Assembly: GCA_013420905.1 (NCBI GenBank)
Contig: JAAXNY010000005.1
Span: 3,968,001-4,032,000 of the forward strand
Length of the DNA stretch: 64,000 bases
Direction of reading: 5' to 3'
Source of the DNA: Collybia mongolica
Lineage: Eukaryota > Basidiomycota > Agaricomycetes > Agaricales > Clitocybaceae
Under the pieces are notes generated by a model. The model searched no databases. It saw nothing but the letters and a program-made list of their open reading frames with translations, and was not told the origin of the DNA. The first letter of the stretch is position 1; each line of letters opens with the position of its first letter. Shown one piece after another: positions 45,129-56,863 of this stretch. A program made the position numbers and the translations under genes.

Positions 45129-47289
45129 TTAGACTTTCTTCTCATCTTCCGAATCACCGTCGCGGGGTTGGTTCTCAGCGTTTAGGTCATCCTCGACACG
45201 CTTCTTCTGCTCAACAACCTTATCGTCCTCATACACTGTACAGGGAAAGTGTGTTAGTGTGTGTTACCAACAATGACTCGCACGGAAAACGTACAGAAGG
45301 CAAGTTCTTCAAGGGTCCGACCGTGGGTTTCGGGGAAGAGGAAATACACAAAGCATACCTCAAATGCGAGGAAGCAGCAGTAACTGCCAGAATTTCCTCA
45401 GTTCCTTACTGAAAATACATGAACTTGTTACGTACCTGATGTAGTATCTCCAGCCAGAATTGGCGATACCAATAGGGTTCACAAACTGGTTGAAGAAACC
45501 AGCCATGCGACCGAACCACTGGAATACAGAAAGACCCTTGGCACGAACTTGGAAGGGGAATATTTCGACCAAGAAAGCTAGCGCGCGCGATCATGAGAAT
45601 AAGTACACCAGATTCAGACAATTATCTCTTACTGTAAGTCAACGCGTTAAAGGCAACGTTGTATGCGGGGCTGTAGAGGAAGATGAAACTGCAGCTCATT
45701 TAATAATTCGCCTGCGATGGAGATAATAAGAGGAGCGTACGCAATAACAGCCTTAGATGATGCTTGACTGTGCGTGATGTTATACCGAGCACTGGCGATC
45801 GTCCAAGAAGTGAAGACAACGAGGAGAGAAATAGTACATGTCTGCAGGTCTCGTCAGCTTTGTCTGCAAGGCGGATGATAGATACATCGTACCAGGTACA
45901 TTGTCCTTCTCTTGAACCTTGAGACGGTTAGGGCGAGGATCGTAGCATTGAAGAATCCCCAGCAGGTGTTACCCAAGTTGATAACATTCTTAGTGTAATT
46001 GTCCTTGATGCCGACATTCTCGAGGATACGTGCCAAAAAGTATCTAACATGGTGGCTTCAGTTCGTTTGCAGGACCTCACAAGAGGAAAGGAACTCACGA
46101 AGTCAGGCCATTTCCACTCCATTGTGTGGCGAGACCGATGAAAGCGCCGATCAAGATACGTCTCCTCATTCCGGCAGTGGCGACGAGCTCTTTCCATCCA
46201 ACGTTGGCAGTCTCGCGTTCAATTTCCAAGGTTTTCTCGATCTGAACGTACTCCGCCTTGACGAATTCGGAGTCCTTGTCACCTTCTGCATGGTACTTGA
46301 TCAGGATAGCCATGGCCTCCTCTCCGCGGCCTTTCGAGATCAACCACCGAGGGGACTCCGGGAGGAAGTACATGAAGGTGACTTGCATTAAACTGGGAAC
46401 GACCTGAAGGAGAGAAGGAATTCGCCATCCCCAGTCGCTCCGCATCTTGAATGTTCCGAGAGTAATGCCTGCTGCTACGATCGCGCCTAAGAAATGGAGG
46501 ACAGATATCAGGTGGTGATAAGTATATCAGGACTACGACAATGCCTACCAACGAAGTAGCAGGAGTTGAAGAGTGAGCCCAAAATCGCACGCTCCTTCGG
46601 ATGGGAGAGCTCTGGATGATCGAATTCACATTTATCCGTTTTTCATTGAGGATAGACTCACCTCCGATCATTGATGAAGCAGCAACAATCGCAAACGGGA
46701 TACCCAGGCCAATGACAAACCGTGCCATAACGAACATCGCATCTTGTTTGATCGTTCAGACCGTGATAAATGAGCATGGAAGAAAACACGCACAATTCTG
46801 AGCAGCAGTTTGAATAGCTGCACCAATGATCATCAGCACACTTCCAAACACGATCGCATTTCGACGTCCCAGGTGGTCAGTGATGAGAGGGACTAGGGGC
46901 AAGACAATAATGGCGCCGAGCGAATACATCGCAGACATGAGCCCCAAAAGCGTGGAACGAGGAGAATGGAAGACTAGCGAGTTCGAATGAGTGTCGGCCA
47001 ATAACATATTCAGCGAAGGTAATTACAATCATCCCAGGAATCCACCGCTTGCAGACCGTTCATCATCGAGGAATCGAAACTACAGAACAGATTAGAACAA
47101 AAAGTCTAGAGTGACGGAATTCACGTACCCACTCGTCATCTCAACTCCAATTAGAGTCGGGAAGAATACGACATAGAGAAGCCGCAAGTTTGGCTTGCGA
47201 TACCATGGCGTTGTATCTTGCTCGGCCAGTCGCGACACGACGGGATCCGCAACCTCAAGGACCTTCGTCTGTTCCTTTTCGGAGGACAT
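45129..47289 (-). CDS. MFS sugar transporter (Sugar_tr family)
   Basis: Twelve exons (47289-47129, 47079-47027, 46973-46794, 46742-46662, 46611-46549, 46486-46099, 46043-45893, 45841-45741, 45688-45633, 45577-45436, 45383-45295, 45235-45129) give 523 residues with all phases consistent. Family signatures: YVVFFPTLIGVEMTSGFDSS in TM1, ITDHLGRRNAIVFGS between TM2 and TM3, MARFVIGLGIPFAI, SHPKERA, LPESPRWLISKGRGEEA before the central loop, ATQWSGNGLTSYF in TM7, VEIFPFQVRAKGLS and FPETHGRTLEELAFL after TM12. It would import a hexose, disaccharide or related compound at the plasma membrane; substrate is not deducible. The C-terminal tail is acidic and lysine-rich. Confidence 0.93.
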
Positions 47290-48569
47290 TGCTTCGCCGA
47301 TAGAGTACAGGAAGCCTGGGGGGGGGGGGGAATGTCCAACAAGGGAGTGGGACGAAAAGCCCCAAGATTGATCTGAGAAATGTCTTATGTATGGGGTTGG
47401 AGATACAACGATGCATTCCAACGGAATTTCTCCAAAGAATCACCGTATAACGAGATGTGTGATCGGTTCAGCCAGAAAATGTCGAGACGTCAGGTTATTC
47501 GATCATTCGGGTAATCAGTCAGACCCAGAAAGTCGATGACAAGACCAGAAAAGATACTCCATGGGATCATGGGGATCCCATGAGGCATGCTTACTTCACA
47601 AGGCACTATTCCGAACCTCTACCGCTAAAAACGTGGGCATGTGGGGTCGGTGACCATTTATCAGATCTATTTCGGCCCTGGCAGTTTAAAGATTTCTTCT
47701 CATTCTTGAAGGGAATCTGGAGGAATGGGAAGATACCACGGAGAAAACCCGGCGCATACTGTCGACTAACAACAATGGAATTCCCAGGCGTTTGACTAAA
47801 GCCGGCTAGCGAGGAATAAAGCTCTGGTTTAGGCAAAAGGGCTTCGCAATGAGGAACGACCAGAGAGAATGCAAGATAGAGTATATCGTGAAACAGAATA
47901 GAAATTAGACACGATCGGTTGATCTCGGGAACGCCAGTCGCGGACGGGGGCCAGCTCTCTGGAAGCGTCGTCGAACATGGCCTTGATACCCAGTATGACA
48001 TGCTGTTCGTCAAAAATATTTAACCTCTGGAGATATGACTTGTAGGCGTTGGCACCCGAGTGAGAAAAAAAAGACTTGCTCCAAGCGTTAAAGACCTAGG
48101 TTTTCGGTACTTGCAACTGATGACTGGCTATTCTCTCGGCGGTGCGCTTGGTATACCATTACACGTCGAGACTCGATAGGCGAGCATGTGGGCCCGAGGG
48201 CCTCGAGAATTTTTCATGATCGTTCCAATTTGGCAATTCGGTGGGCGCACCGCGCACCATCAGACGTATCATTGGTATTTGAGCCTTCCCTGCGGCTGAG
48301 AAGATGACCAGAATGTTTTGCCGCGTGGTGACCATACTGACTGTTCACTGAGAAAATTGAGCCACTTGTGAGAGGAGACCGAATTAGTTCTGGGAAAAAG
48401 CAGTGGGGTCACATGATGTGGGCGCTTCACCGTAATTGCGACTGTTTTCGACTCGCCACTCGCTGACTACTACGAGGTCCTATATCCCCTCAACAGCGTC
48501 TCATAACTAACCACCTTAAATCTCGGCGCGTCTCCAAAAGAACATCTCAATTTTCCTTGAGGATACACC
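47290..48569. other. Long divergent intergenic region between sugar transporter and RUB1
   Basis: About 1.28 kb without a supported gene. It begins with a run of ten or more G at about 47318-47330, directly 5-prime to the transporter start. GGATCATGGGGATCC-type palindromic words lie near 47566-47580. Likely promoter of the transporter plus that of RUB1. Confidence 0.5.
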
Positions 48570-49043
48570 ATGCTAATCAAAGTCAAGGCAAGAAATCTTG
48601 ATCGATGAAACCGAGACGCGTCATCTTGAACTAACACACCTACCAGACACTCACAGGCAAAGAAGTACGTCTCTATCGAAATATACGCATCCATGAGAAG
48701 TAGTTGCTAATCAGAACGCACGATCTGTGTAGATCGAACTAGACATTGACCCAGATGACAAGGTGCGCTTTGGTACCTTCGTGCCTTGTAACGTCCTTCG
48801 TGGACCCGAAAACTGAACGATCATACAGATTACGCGCATAAAGGAGAAAGTTGAAGAACAGTCAGGTGTCCCTCCTCCCCAACAACGGTTGATTTTCGGT
48901 GGACGCCAGATGTGTGTGACTTTTGCGTTCACCTTCTAGACCTTCTAACCCGTTGCAGGCAAGACGATAAGACAGCTAAAGACTTCAACATTACGGCGGG
49001 AGCTGTACTACATCTGGTCCTTGCGCTCCGTGGTGGCCGATGA
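48570..49043 (+). CDS. RUB1: Ubiquitin-like modifier RUB1/NEDD8
   Basis: Five exons (48570-48587, 48647-48664, 48733-48762, 48829-48911, 48959-49043) give 77 residues. Sequence order [68 protein letters not shown] matches NEDD8. The chain ends RGG plus one Arg, so one residue must be removed to expose the diglycine used to modify cullins. Ala at position 72 (LALRGG) is the residue that separates NEDD8 from ubiquitin. The first intron begins GCAAGA, a GC-AG intron; using the nearby GT would delete the conserved Val-Lys. Two exons code for only six residues each. Confidence 0.96.
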
Positions 49044-51040
49044 GGTTATGATGGGAGGATATGCTTGTCAGGAGATATGTACGGATAGAAGCGGGAATTA
49101 ATAAATCGGGGAAGTCATCGTCAGTGCAGCACTTGGTAGATATGATATGATCAAATTGATGCTTTCGAATCCTGGATCTATAGCACATAGGGCCAGCGCC
49201 TGCTGAGAAGAGAATTTGTACCATGTTGTCGGGGATTGTTCTCCGTGCACTACCGTCTGTACCTTGGGTCCTTCAGTGAAACCATAAGCCTGCCAAGCGT
49301 CGGCGTTTTCATGTTACATGGAGTTAACATTATTTTCACCTGAGCACTCACCCGCGCAACGCAGACGCTACAGCATGCTAACTCTCCCACATAGATCCAC
49401 ATGGATCCGACTAATACAACCAGTTCAGGGCTATCTTCGGTGCCGTCAATTCATGCTCGCTGTGTTATATGGTACATACCAGCCCTACTCACATGCAAGC
49501 TTGACAATTATGTGGTTTTCCCGCGCAGCCAATCCAAACCAGGAAAGAGAGTTGTTCGCGGCATATCAAGTAGAAACGCGGTGACATCGACTTGGCACTC
49601 ACACATGCCGCCCTGCCCATCAACCTAAGCGAAGGTAGGAGAAACTCTCAACGTCATGCGTAAGGCTTAGGTTGTGGATGTTTTTTGATTAGGGATTGGC
49701 TGCTCCTGGCATACATGTTATTAAGCGTTTTTTACCAACAGACATATCATGCACTCGTGAAGAGAAACTTGGGCGTTGAATGTAATTTTTGCGTCCACGA
49801 TTGGATATTTCAAAATCCTGTACTTAACCGAGGCGGGCCGGACTGCCGTTCCGTTGTGGCTGTGATAGTGAGCGCCGAACAGAAATCCCGATGCCATCTT
49901 GATCAAATCAAATACAGGGTCATCCGAAAGTAATGGCTCTGGATAAGATTATCATGGTGTGTATGTATGGGTACATAGCGAAACCATATGTACCGTGAAC
50001 AGGAAAGGGGTGTGGATATGAGGTGAGTAAACGGCCGCACTATCAAAATATACAGCTGTCAGGGACTGTATTGACCACCATGGTTCTAACCACCGCGTCT
50101 CACCAGGTAGTCCTCTAGGATTCGCTGCTCCCCCGAGGCGCATGAAGCCCATGAAGCCCGAGTTTCCACGAACACCCCCTGGATATCCTCTTCCGCCGAA
50201 CCTGTGACATTAGACATGCGGAAAAACTTGCTCCAAGCGCGCTCTGAACAGAACCCGTTTCGGTTGAGAGATGTATCAGATGTGTCATTCACATTGTGTG
50301 ATGGTGGCAACGTTGCAAAATTGGGACACTCCCCGTTATTAACACGCGGAATACAGGCAGTCCGAGCTCGGAGGAGCAATTTGGAGACGTAAGGCCTCAT
50401 TACTGACCCTCGAAACCCGGCGATTAGAGAAGTGGGTTGGGTGACTAACCATGACCGACGATCAAGCGGTTGCGGGGCAGGACCCTTCGTATGTGATCTG
50501 ATAGCGCTGTATGTTTATGTATTTCGGCGGGCTGCGCGTGCCGGTTGTGCATCTTCGTTGTTATCGGAACGACGGGATGGCGAATCATGGAGGACCTAAA
50601 TTCTGAGCCCACAGCAGCTGTACTACATCGACGGCCTGTTTATAAATGCATGGTGAAGAATGTTTTTCTGCAAGGAGATTATCATAGGAATTATAACAGT
50701 ATCTTGTCGCATGAATGGCTTCTTGAATGCGAGCAACACCTCCGCCAGGATTCAAGTCATCTAAAGAACAATTAGAACGAAACTGGTCAACCTAGAAGAG
50801 CTCACATTGACTGGTACGTCTGTATCTCCTTGCTGCCTCGTCAAACCAAACGGTTTAAATGACACTATTCGTCATCAGAGTACAGGTGAGTGCAGGTTTA
50901 CGAGGGTCTTTTATCTCTACTGAGAGGGGGGAATCTGAATACAAGTGGGTAAGTAATTAGAATCGAAGAGAATCTCAGTTTATTTGATTGAAGTGCTAAT
51001 GTTCTAGGGTCCACCAACGTGAATAGAACAGCATCCGGCT
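49044..51040. other. About 2 kb without a firm gene
   Basis: No frame here has a family pattern that I recognise, apart from the weak candidate at 50098-50400. Several short frames on both strands look random. Confidence 0.4.
50098..50400 (-). CDS. Possible small unknown protein
   Basis: A minus-strand frame of about 100 codons starts at ATG 50400 with RPYVSKLLLRARTACIPR, an Arg-rich amphipathic start like a mitochondrial presequence, and ends EQRILEDYLVRRGG before TAG. No known family was recognised. An upstream exon joined through GTTAGTCACCC to GAGGGTCAG is possible. Evidence is weak; it may be a chance frame. Confidence 0.25.
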
Positions 51041-52096
51041 TCAAATCACGACTGCAGCCAGTTCCTCATCTCCGACGACATCTGCGCCAGGCAAGAGCCA
51101 TCGGAATGTAATGCTTAAACGCACTCCCCGTTCAATCCACTGGCCATTCAGGCCGCCGACATTAGGGAGCGATACATAATCCTCCTTGTGTTTTCCAATG
51201 CCATGGGTCCATTGATAACGGGCCTCCTCAGATAGAACAATGACGCTTCGTTCAGGAAGGTATACATCCCACCGCTTTCTCTGCTTTAGAGAAATGCTCT
51301 CGTCTTCTTCGTTCGTATCGGCTTTTGCGAATTGCATAACACATCCACTGCCGAGACTAACACCAATAATGCCGTCGCCGAAACGACGAAGTAGGTCAAC
51401 GTGAGGTGTAATGCCTTCTCCGGGTTGATAAAGATTCAGGATAGCTTGTCGGGCCGCTCCTGGAGTAGGGGGGAATAATAATGAGTGTGTCCGAGGTGGG
51501 AGAACAGGAGATAGTAATGATTCTAATATGGAGATCAAGGACAGAAGAATAGGCGGGAGGCCAGTGGAGGATTCATTCATGCGAGACCGCGAAAGCTCCC
51601 TTTTCGTTTCATTCTCGGTGAAACGACCAAAAAGCATGACCTGATTCACCCCTTGAGTATGAAAATAGGTCGTGAGACAGAACTGCATGACTTCATTAGC
51701 AACATCTTCTGGGAGCTGCAAGGCCGGGGTAAAGAAGAGTCCAGGTATACACGGTGCGGTCAGGAGCGCAGGAAGTAGTCGCGGGATGGGTAAAATTATG
51801 GACGCCGATTTCAGTGAGGAAGTCAAGGAGGTAGGTTCGTCGAATAAAGAGTCCGGCTCCGACAATCCCGAAAAAGGTGAGGGGTTAGTTGGCTCAGTAG
51901 GAACCTCAGATAGATCATTGAGGGCTTGGACAGGAATTTCAATCCGGAGATATTCTCGTTTGCGATTCCCAAAAATATTCTGGGTTTCAGTCAGTACTGG
52001 TGGTTCCAGGGGTTCAGGAGTGCCTTCAGGTTCTCGCTTTCGCTTTGCTACTTGATTTGAACTGGAAGAAGGAATTGACGTGGCAAGCTCTGGCAT
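51041..52096 (-). CDS. AlkB-like 2-oxoglutarate/Fe(II) dioxygenase
   Basis: A single-exon 351-residue protein. N-terminal about 110 residues are polar with a basic KRKREPEGTPEPLEPP stretch that may direct it to the nucleus. The catalytic part shows LNLYQPGEGITPHVDLL with the H-x-D iron ligands, IIGVSLGSGCVMQF, YLPERSVIVL, ARYQWTHGI with the distal His, and RLSITFRWL with the 2-oxoglutarate-binding Arg pattern R-x5-R. This is the AlkB fold; the layout is closest, from memory, to ALKBH4/ALKBH8-like fungal proteins. Substrate (RNA, DNA or protein) is not deducible. It is head to head with thioesterase copy 3, 300 bases apart, and part of this pair was duplicated to 57.6-59.7 kb. Confidence 0.9.
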   Translation of the reverse strand: MPELATSIPSSSSNQVAKRKREPEGTPEPLEPPVLTETQNIFGNRKREYLRIEIPVQALNDLSEVPTEPTNPSPFSGLSEPDSLFDEPTSLTSSLKSASIILPIPRLLPALLTAPCIPGLFFTPALQLPEDVANEVMQFCLTTYFHTQGVNQVMLFGRFTENETKRELSRSRMNESSTGLPPILLSLISILESLLSPVLPPRTHSLLFPPTPGAARQAILNLYQPGEGITPHVDLLRRFGDGIIGVSLGSGCVMQFAKADTNEEDESISLKQRKRWDVYLPERSVIVLSEEARYQWTHGIGKHKEDYVSLPNVGGLNGQWIERGVRLSITFRWLLPGADVVGDEELAAVVI

Positions 52097-52396
52097 CCTA
52101 TATCACGTTTTATAGACATTATGATGGCGCTTGTGAGTATTGCGCACCAGTAGGCGGAAATTGTTCGTCGGTGAGGCTCAAGGTAGTCTGCGCAAAGCTT
52201 TCACAGACTATTTAGTTCGAGGCAGCAGCTCAAGGCGAAGCTTGAACGCGAACCTGTTCGTGGCACAGCCACTAAAACCTTGGGCTGTTTGTTGATTTTG
52301 TGGCTTAGTTCCGGCAACTTGTTGACCGGGCGACGACCACTTATAGAGTTTCTTCATGCTCTAGCCCAATCTCATACAACTCCCTATCGTGCTGAC
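52097..52396. promoter_or_regulatory. Shared divergent promoter region of AlkB-like gene and thioesterase copy 3
   Basis: 300 bases between the two ATG codons. The same region, about 85% or so similar by eye, lies at 58039-58335 in the duplicate. Confidence 0.6.
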
Positions 52397-53171
52397 ATGA
52401 ACGAAGACGAAGACATTTCTCACATTGCTGGAAATGCCCCAGACAACGTCAAGCGTACACTCGCGAGACCTGACAGCTTATTTACAAATTTACTCCCCAA
52501 TATCCGTGGGCCAATTTTTGGACAGTCGATTATAAACCGCCTAGTCGTAACTGAGATATCAGTTCAAAGGAAAGAAGAGGAACCCACGAAGCTTGAAGGG
52601 AGAATAGTTATTGAACTCACAGTCGAAGATGGTGAGTTTCTCGTGGCATCTACAAGTGATGTTGATATTAATACACGGAACATCATTAGATATGGTCAAC
52701 GGAGGAGGAGCCGTTCATGGGGGATGCTCCGCATTTCTCATTGATCTGTAAAAACTTGACTTTTCCGTTTTGCTGCATTGCTGGCTGACTTTGAATGCAA
52801 ACATCAAGTTGTTCAACATTGGCATTAATGGTATTGAATATGGCGAATTCAGGAGAGATAATCCCAAGTGTTTCGCAGTCGCTGAATATTGTATATCATT
52901 CTCCAGCTGCTCTGTGAGTACGGATTTTCGCACTTACCTGCCCAATCATATTCATATTTACAGGGGTGATCGGATACGCCTGGTGAATACAACAATGACA
53001 CTAGGTGCTCGAGCACATTCCGCCAGGACTGAGGTAAGCGGTTGATGTTCTTAGACTTGAGATAACCAATTTCACCCCTGTGCTTAGATCTGGAATGTAA
53101 CTCATCACCGGCTTGTATCTTCGGGCGTGCATATAAAGATGCAACCCTCATACCCTAAGGCCAACCTGTAA
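52397..53171 (+). CDS. Hotdog-fold thioesterase (ACOT13/PaaI-like), copy 3
   Basis: Exons 52397-52631, 52690-52747, 52809-52913, 52964-53033 and 53088-53171 give 183 residues. Active-site segment MVNGGGAVHGGCSAFLID, with the Asn, His-Gly-Gly and Asp of the ACOT13-like family; then VSQSLNIVYHSPAALGDRIR, LVNTTMTLGARAHSART and a terminal IWNVTHHRLVSSGVH strand. Exon lengths 58, 105 and 70 in the middle are the same as in copy 2. Nearly identical to copy 4 at 58336. The duplicated promoters suggest both are expressed. Confidence 0.9.
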
Positions 53172-53886
53172 CCCCTAGGTATTAATCTGTTATTCGCGTG
53201 TTTTCAATGTTCCATGCTCTCCCGAGAAGAATGCGGCGCCAATCTATTCCGGTTTCATCTCATAGAACGTCAACTCACACTAGACCTTCTCTAATATACT
53301 AATCGTTAGCATGACATGGGAAGATTATCAAACAGCGAATAATCCCTGGTATCAGCAAGCCCGCGACCTTCATAACACTTGGTTCCTTTGGTAGTTGCTG
53401 ATGTGGCACAGAAGCATTGCAGGCTCTTAACGTCTTCTTCTGACAGATGTGATGTACCCAACCCCTGGTGGATGAGTGAGCAAATATGGATATTGAAATT
53501 GAACTCTCAATTGTACCAATGCATACAATGAATTATTTTTTGCAATTGTGGTGTGTCATATCAGCTCTAAATTAATTGGTGCTTTTAATCTTGTCATAGG
53601 TTATAGCAAAGTAGGGGTTCAGTTGAATATCAACTCTATTCATTGAGAGCATCATGATTAAACCTTGATCTTTCATAGACTCATCAAATTACAGCATAAC
53701 TACAGGGCAATTGACATTGAGATCCACAGAGGATGAAATTTTCTTACTTAAGTAAGGTAGGGGACAGTCAAATCCTTCCAATGTCATGTGACATAGTATA
53801 ACACCTTCCAAAATGGCCATGAATCTACAAAATCATGTAGAATAACATGTAGACTCAGTTCTGGTTATAATTGCTTCCTAGGAATT

Positions 53887-53966
53887 TGTAAGGGGCTGTG
53901 TTGCCAGGAGGCTCAGACAGGGAGCAGTATACACAGTATGAACAACTGTGCAGGGAAGGGATGAGC
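53887..53966 (+). repeat. Dispersed ~80 bp direct repeat, copy 1
   Basis: Begins GTAAGGGGCTGTGTTGCCAG and ends near GTGCAGGGAAGGGATGAGCA; a diverged direct copy lies at 54733-54812. Confidence 0.6.
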
Positions 53967-54005
53967 ATAGAGCACTAGAGGCTTGATCATGAGTAGAGAA
54001 CCCAA

Positions 54006-54300
54006 CTGGATCACATTTCAAGCCAGAAATGACTTGGGTCCAAAGATTCAGACAAGCACAGCCACTCACAGACTAAACCACATATCAAGCAAGAAATGAG
54101 TTGTTGGGCCCACAGATGCAGACAGGCATGGCCACTCACTATCTGTACCATACATCAAGGCAGAAATGAATCAGGCCCACAGATGCAAACAAGCATAGCC
54201 ACTCACACACTGGACCAGACATCAAGTCAGAAACAAGTCAGCACAGATGCAGACAAGCACAGCCACTTACAGACTACACCACATATCAAGCCAGATCTGA
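54006..54300 (+). repeat. Tandem array, four units of 65-70 bp
   Basis: The word GACAAGCACAGCCACTCACA or close variants begins at about 54051, 54121, 54187 and 54252 (spacing 70, 66, 65). Each is followed by a CACATATCAAGC-like and an AGAAATGA-like word. Units are diverged, so the array is old. Confidence 0.8.
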
Positions 54301-54732
54301 TGTTCCATTATCTTTTGTTATTGAAAATGCCGTCTGATAAAGAGACCCCCCCATGTAAGGACAAGGCAGTTTCCAAGGCCCCACTATTCATCCCATATCA
54401 GTCATTGTTATCTGCCTGTATTATAATTACTTGCCTTAGTGACTTTTCCATTGCCAACACCAAGGCATTTTGCTAAGTTGAAATCAATAACTCTTATAAA
54501 ATATTACTATCCAGCACTTCTATAATGCATCTGACAGGCAATTTTTCTCTGGCTTTTCCAACTCTAGACATTTGTTAGCATCCTTAAAAGATAAATCCAC
54601 TGATATGCACCTTGAAGATATACATGGCCCTTTGGTGGATAATTCATTCCTTCCAATGATTTATAAACAGTCCTGAAAAGGTTTCTCAACATATTCTGCT
54701 GCCTTTCCAGCAGCTTCAAAATCATATCCTGT

Positions 54733-54812
54733 AAGGGGTGCATTGTACCAAGAGGCTACCTAGGGGAGAGTGATGTATGCAGTGAGAACAACTATGTAGG
54801 GAAGGGGGCACC
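54733..54812 (+). repeat. Dispersed ~80 bp direct repeat, copy 2
   Basis: Begins GTAAGGGGTGCATTGTACCA and ends near GTAGGGAAGGGGGCA; diverged copy of 53887-53966. Confidence 0.6.
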
Positions 54813-56066
54813 CAGGGCCAAGCAGACTTAATTGCAGGGAGTAATTTGGATTCTAGTGCATTGCAAAGGTGCCAATCACTATGTGGAAGGCACCATTGAA
54901 TAGGTACATTGGAAGGATTATCTATGAAGGAGATATGAGCCCACTAGGGCTCTGCAATGGTCTGTGAGTAAGGCATCAGTCAGGAGGTGTACTACTAGCT
55001 GCTAGAAGGGGTAAGGGAGGTGTCACAGGAACATGGAGAATATCTCAAGATATCTCAAGGCAGTCAGTGACCATATGGTGAAAGTACTACATACTACAAT
55101 AATTATCCAAGTAACTAGCTGTGGATCATGTGAGTGATATGAGTGATCCCCTTACATATCCTTTGTCCTGCAGCAATTCAATAGCTTTGATCTGTCATAT
55201 AATAATATTAAGCGCATGTGGGTTTGACCCAGCTACATGCGGGCATAAACACCTATTACCACTAAGTAATCTGTAATGGGCCATCAGGGTGGAGCTGTAC
55301 ACTAAGTTGCTCTCCAGGTCATATTACGGGTCTAGACTGAGGATACCTGCAGTCCAACAGTATTGTACTGTACCATGTCTGAACCTCCCAACGCCTTAAA
55401 GGTTTGCCTTCGCTTGTCAGGGCATGGTCCCCTCCCTTCACATTGGTACTCCGTTCCACTCCCCTCCTGGTATTTTCAGGTTGCCCTGGAAACCCATTAC
55501 TCCCCCCCAGTGTTGAAGATAAATGTCCAATCTCAATGAACGACCCATACCTCAAACCTGCTCCCCCTCTCCTGAATCCCCCCTATTACTTTCCCCCCTG
55601 TTCCACACCGCTCTCCCAAAGCGATGACTCCCCTCCAAAATGAGGCCGCCAAATCCCACCATTGGTTGATAAACTGGCATTCTCCCCAAGAGGTGTGCTC
55701 TGTGCAGGGACAGTAGCTGATCGGGGGCCAGACCCCTTCCTCCTTTTGTGTTTGGGTGTAGTGGTTAAGCGAGTATGAATAAATCGTTGAGAATGTTGGC
55801 AGTGACGCTCCCTAAGGATCTGCGCGAAGCAGAGTACTAGAGTTGTGGTGTCCTCGTGTGGCCTGGTAGTTGATGAGGTGGATGTGAATGGATAAGTGGA
55901 GCCCCCAGTACAGGCAAGATGAGATGACCCTGCCAATAGTCAGGATCAGCTCTGATAAGTTAAAAATTTGGATATGGTATAAAAGGATAGTGGCCCAGGC
56001 TGAAAGAGTGGTCTGATGAAAGGTGATGTCGATTAGGGATGAGGTGTTAGGTAGTTTAGGGACGAC

Positions 56067-56863
56067 CTAGTGCAGGAGGGACCAATTCCCACGGTCGGAT
56101 GGTGGTGGTAAAAGATCAAGAAGTGTCCCAATAGCTTTGATCTCAAGTGCCTCACACTTTGTGAACAAAGCAATGACTGGGACGATTCAGATATTTGGAT
56201 GCCACTCACCAGTTATAATGCTACACTTACCTTTCCCAGTTCCTGACTCATGAAAGAATTGTTTTTCAGCATATGTAATTGGTTGATCATCCTCCATTGC
56301 AATGCAATACCTTGAAACAAATGAGCAATGTTCCATCCCACTTTCAAGACTTGCAAGTGAGATACCATATAGCATGAACTTGTCAGCTCATCCTCTTTCC
56401 CTTTGCACATTGAGTCACAAATTCTTTCACCTTTGAAAATCATCAACACCACCTGCTTCAAATCCATGTGAATCATGAAAAACAAAGTTGGGGTTGCTTC
56501 TGAATACCATCTCATTCTCAATTTTGTGATTGCCACACTAAATCAGGGTCAACCACATAGTATGAACTTTGAGTGTACAATAGCCAACCAGAATGGTGGG
56601 CTCGAGCTTAGACTTGTTGACCTGCCACATATTAGAGATATGGAGCATCCCAATCATGCCATTCAATTTACCATTTTCCCGCTGGCATCATAAATGTCAG
56701 GTTTGTCAACTGTGTTGCAGATCTTCTTGAGGATAGTTGTCTTTCCAGCATTGGCTCCCCTGATGATGAGGGTACGGAATCGGCCAGCCTTCTCAAGTTT
56801 GGCGTAACACTCTTCTGCTTCCCTGGTGTCCAGGGTCGGAGCAGCGCTTGGATGCGGGAGCAG
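56067..56863 (-). pseudogene. G-domain (P-loop GTPase) protein relic
   Basis: Minus-strand exons can be followed by family pattern: LDTREAEECYAKLEKAGRF, then RTLIIRGANAGKTTILKK, a Walker A/G1 loop (G-x4-GKT); next IENEMVFRSNPNFVFHDSHG with the G3-like Asp-Ser and GFEAGGVDDF; then VHAIW/YCIAMEDDQP across a GT-AG intron, EKQFFHES, and after another intron VIALFTKCEALE, the G4-like TK-x-E. This order is that of a large Agaricomycete GTPase family. A TGA interrupts the KRMS/QVHAIW segment (about 56386-56388), the segment between G1 and G3 is not readable, and a stop follows soon after G4, much earlier than in the family. It is a truncated pseudogene. Confidence 0.7.

Larger units (their letters stand above)
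51590..53720. repeat. Direct segmental duplication, left copy
   Basis: From about 51615 through the AlkB 5-prime half, promoter, thioesterase copy 3 and about 550 bases of 3-prime flank, the sequence is repeated in the same order at 57589-59710. Similarity ends near 53715, where the copies diverge after CAATTGA. Confidence 0.85.
53172..56066. other. Repeat-rich AT-rich region, no gene
   Basis: After the end of the duplicated segment (about 53720) the DNA is AT-rich and contains the tandem and direct repeats listed separately. A C-rich stretch lies at 55420-55625. No supported gene. It looks like transposon-derived filler inserted between the two copies of the AlkB/thioesterase unit. Confidence 0.5.

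Noticed and set aside
54006..54300. CRISPR-like regular repeat spacing
   Set aside because: Units are diverged along their full length with no conserved-repeat/unique-spacer split, and the genome is eukaryotic.
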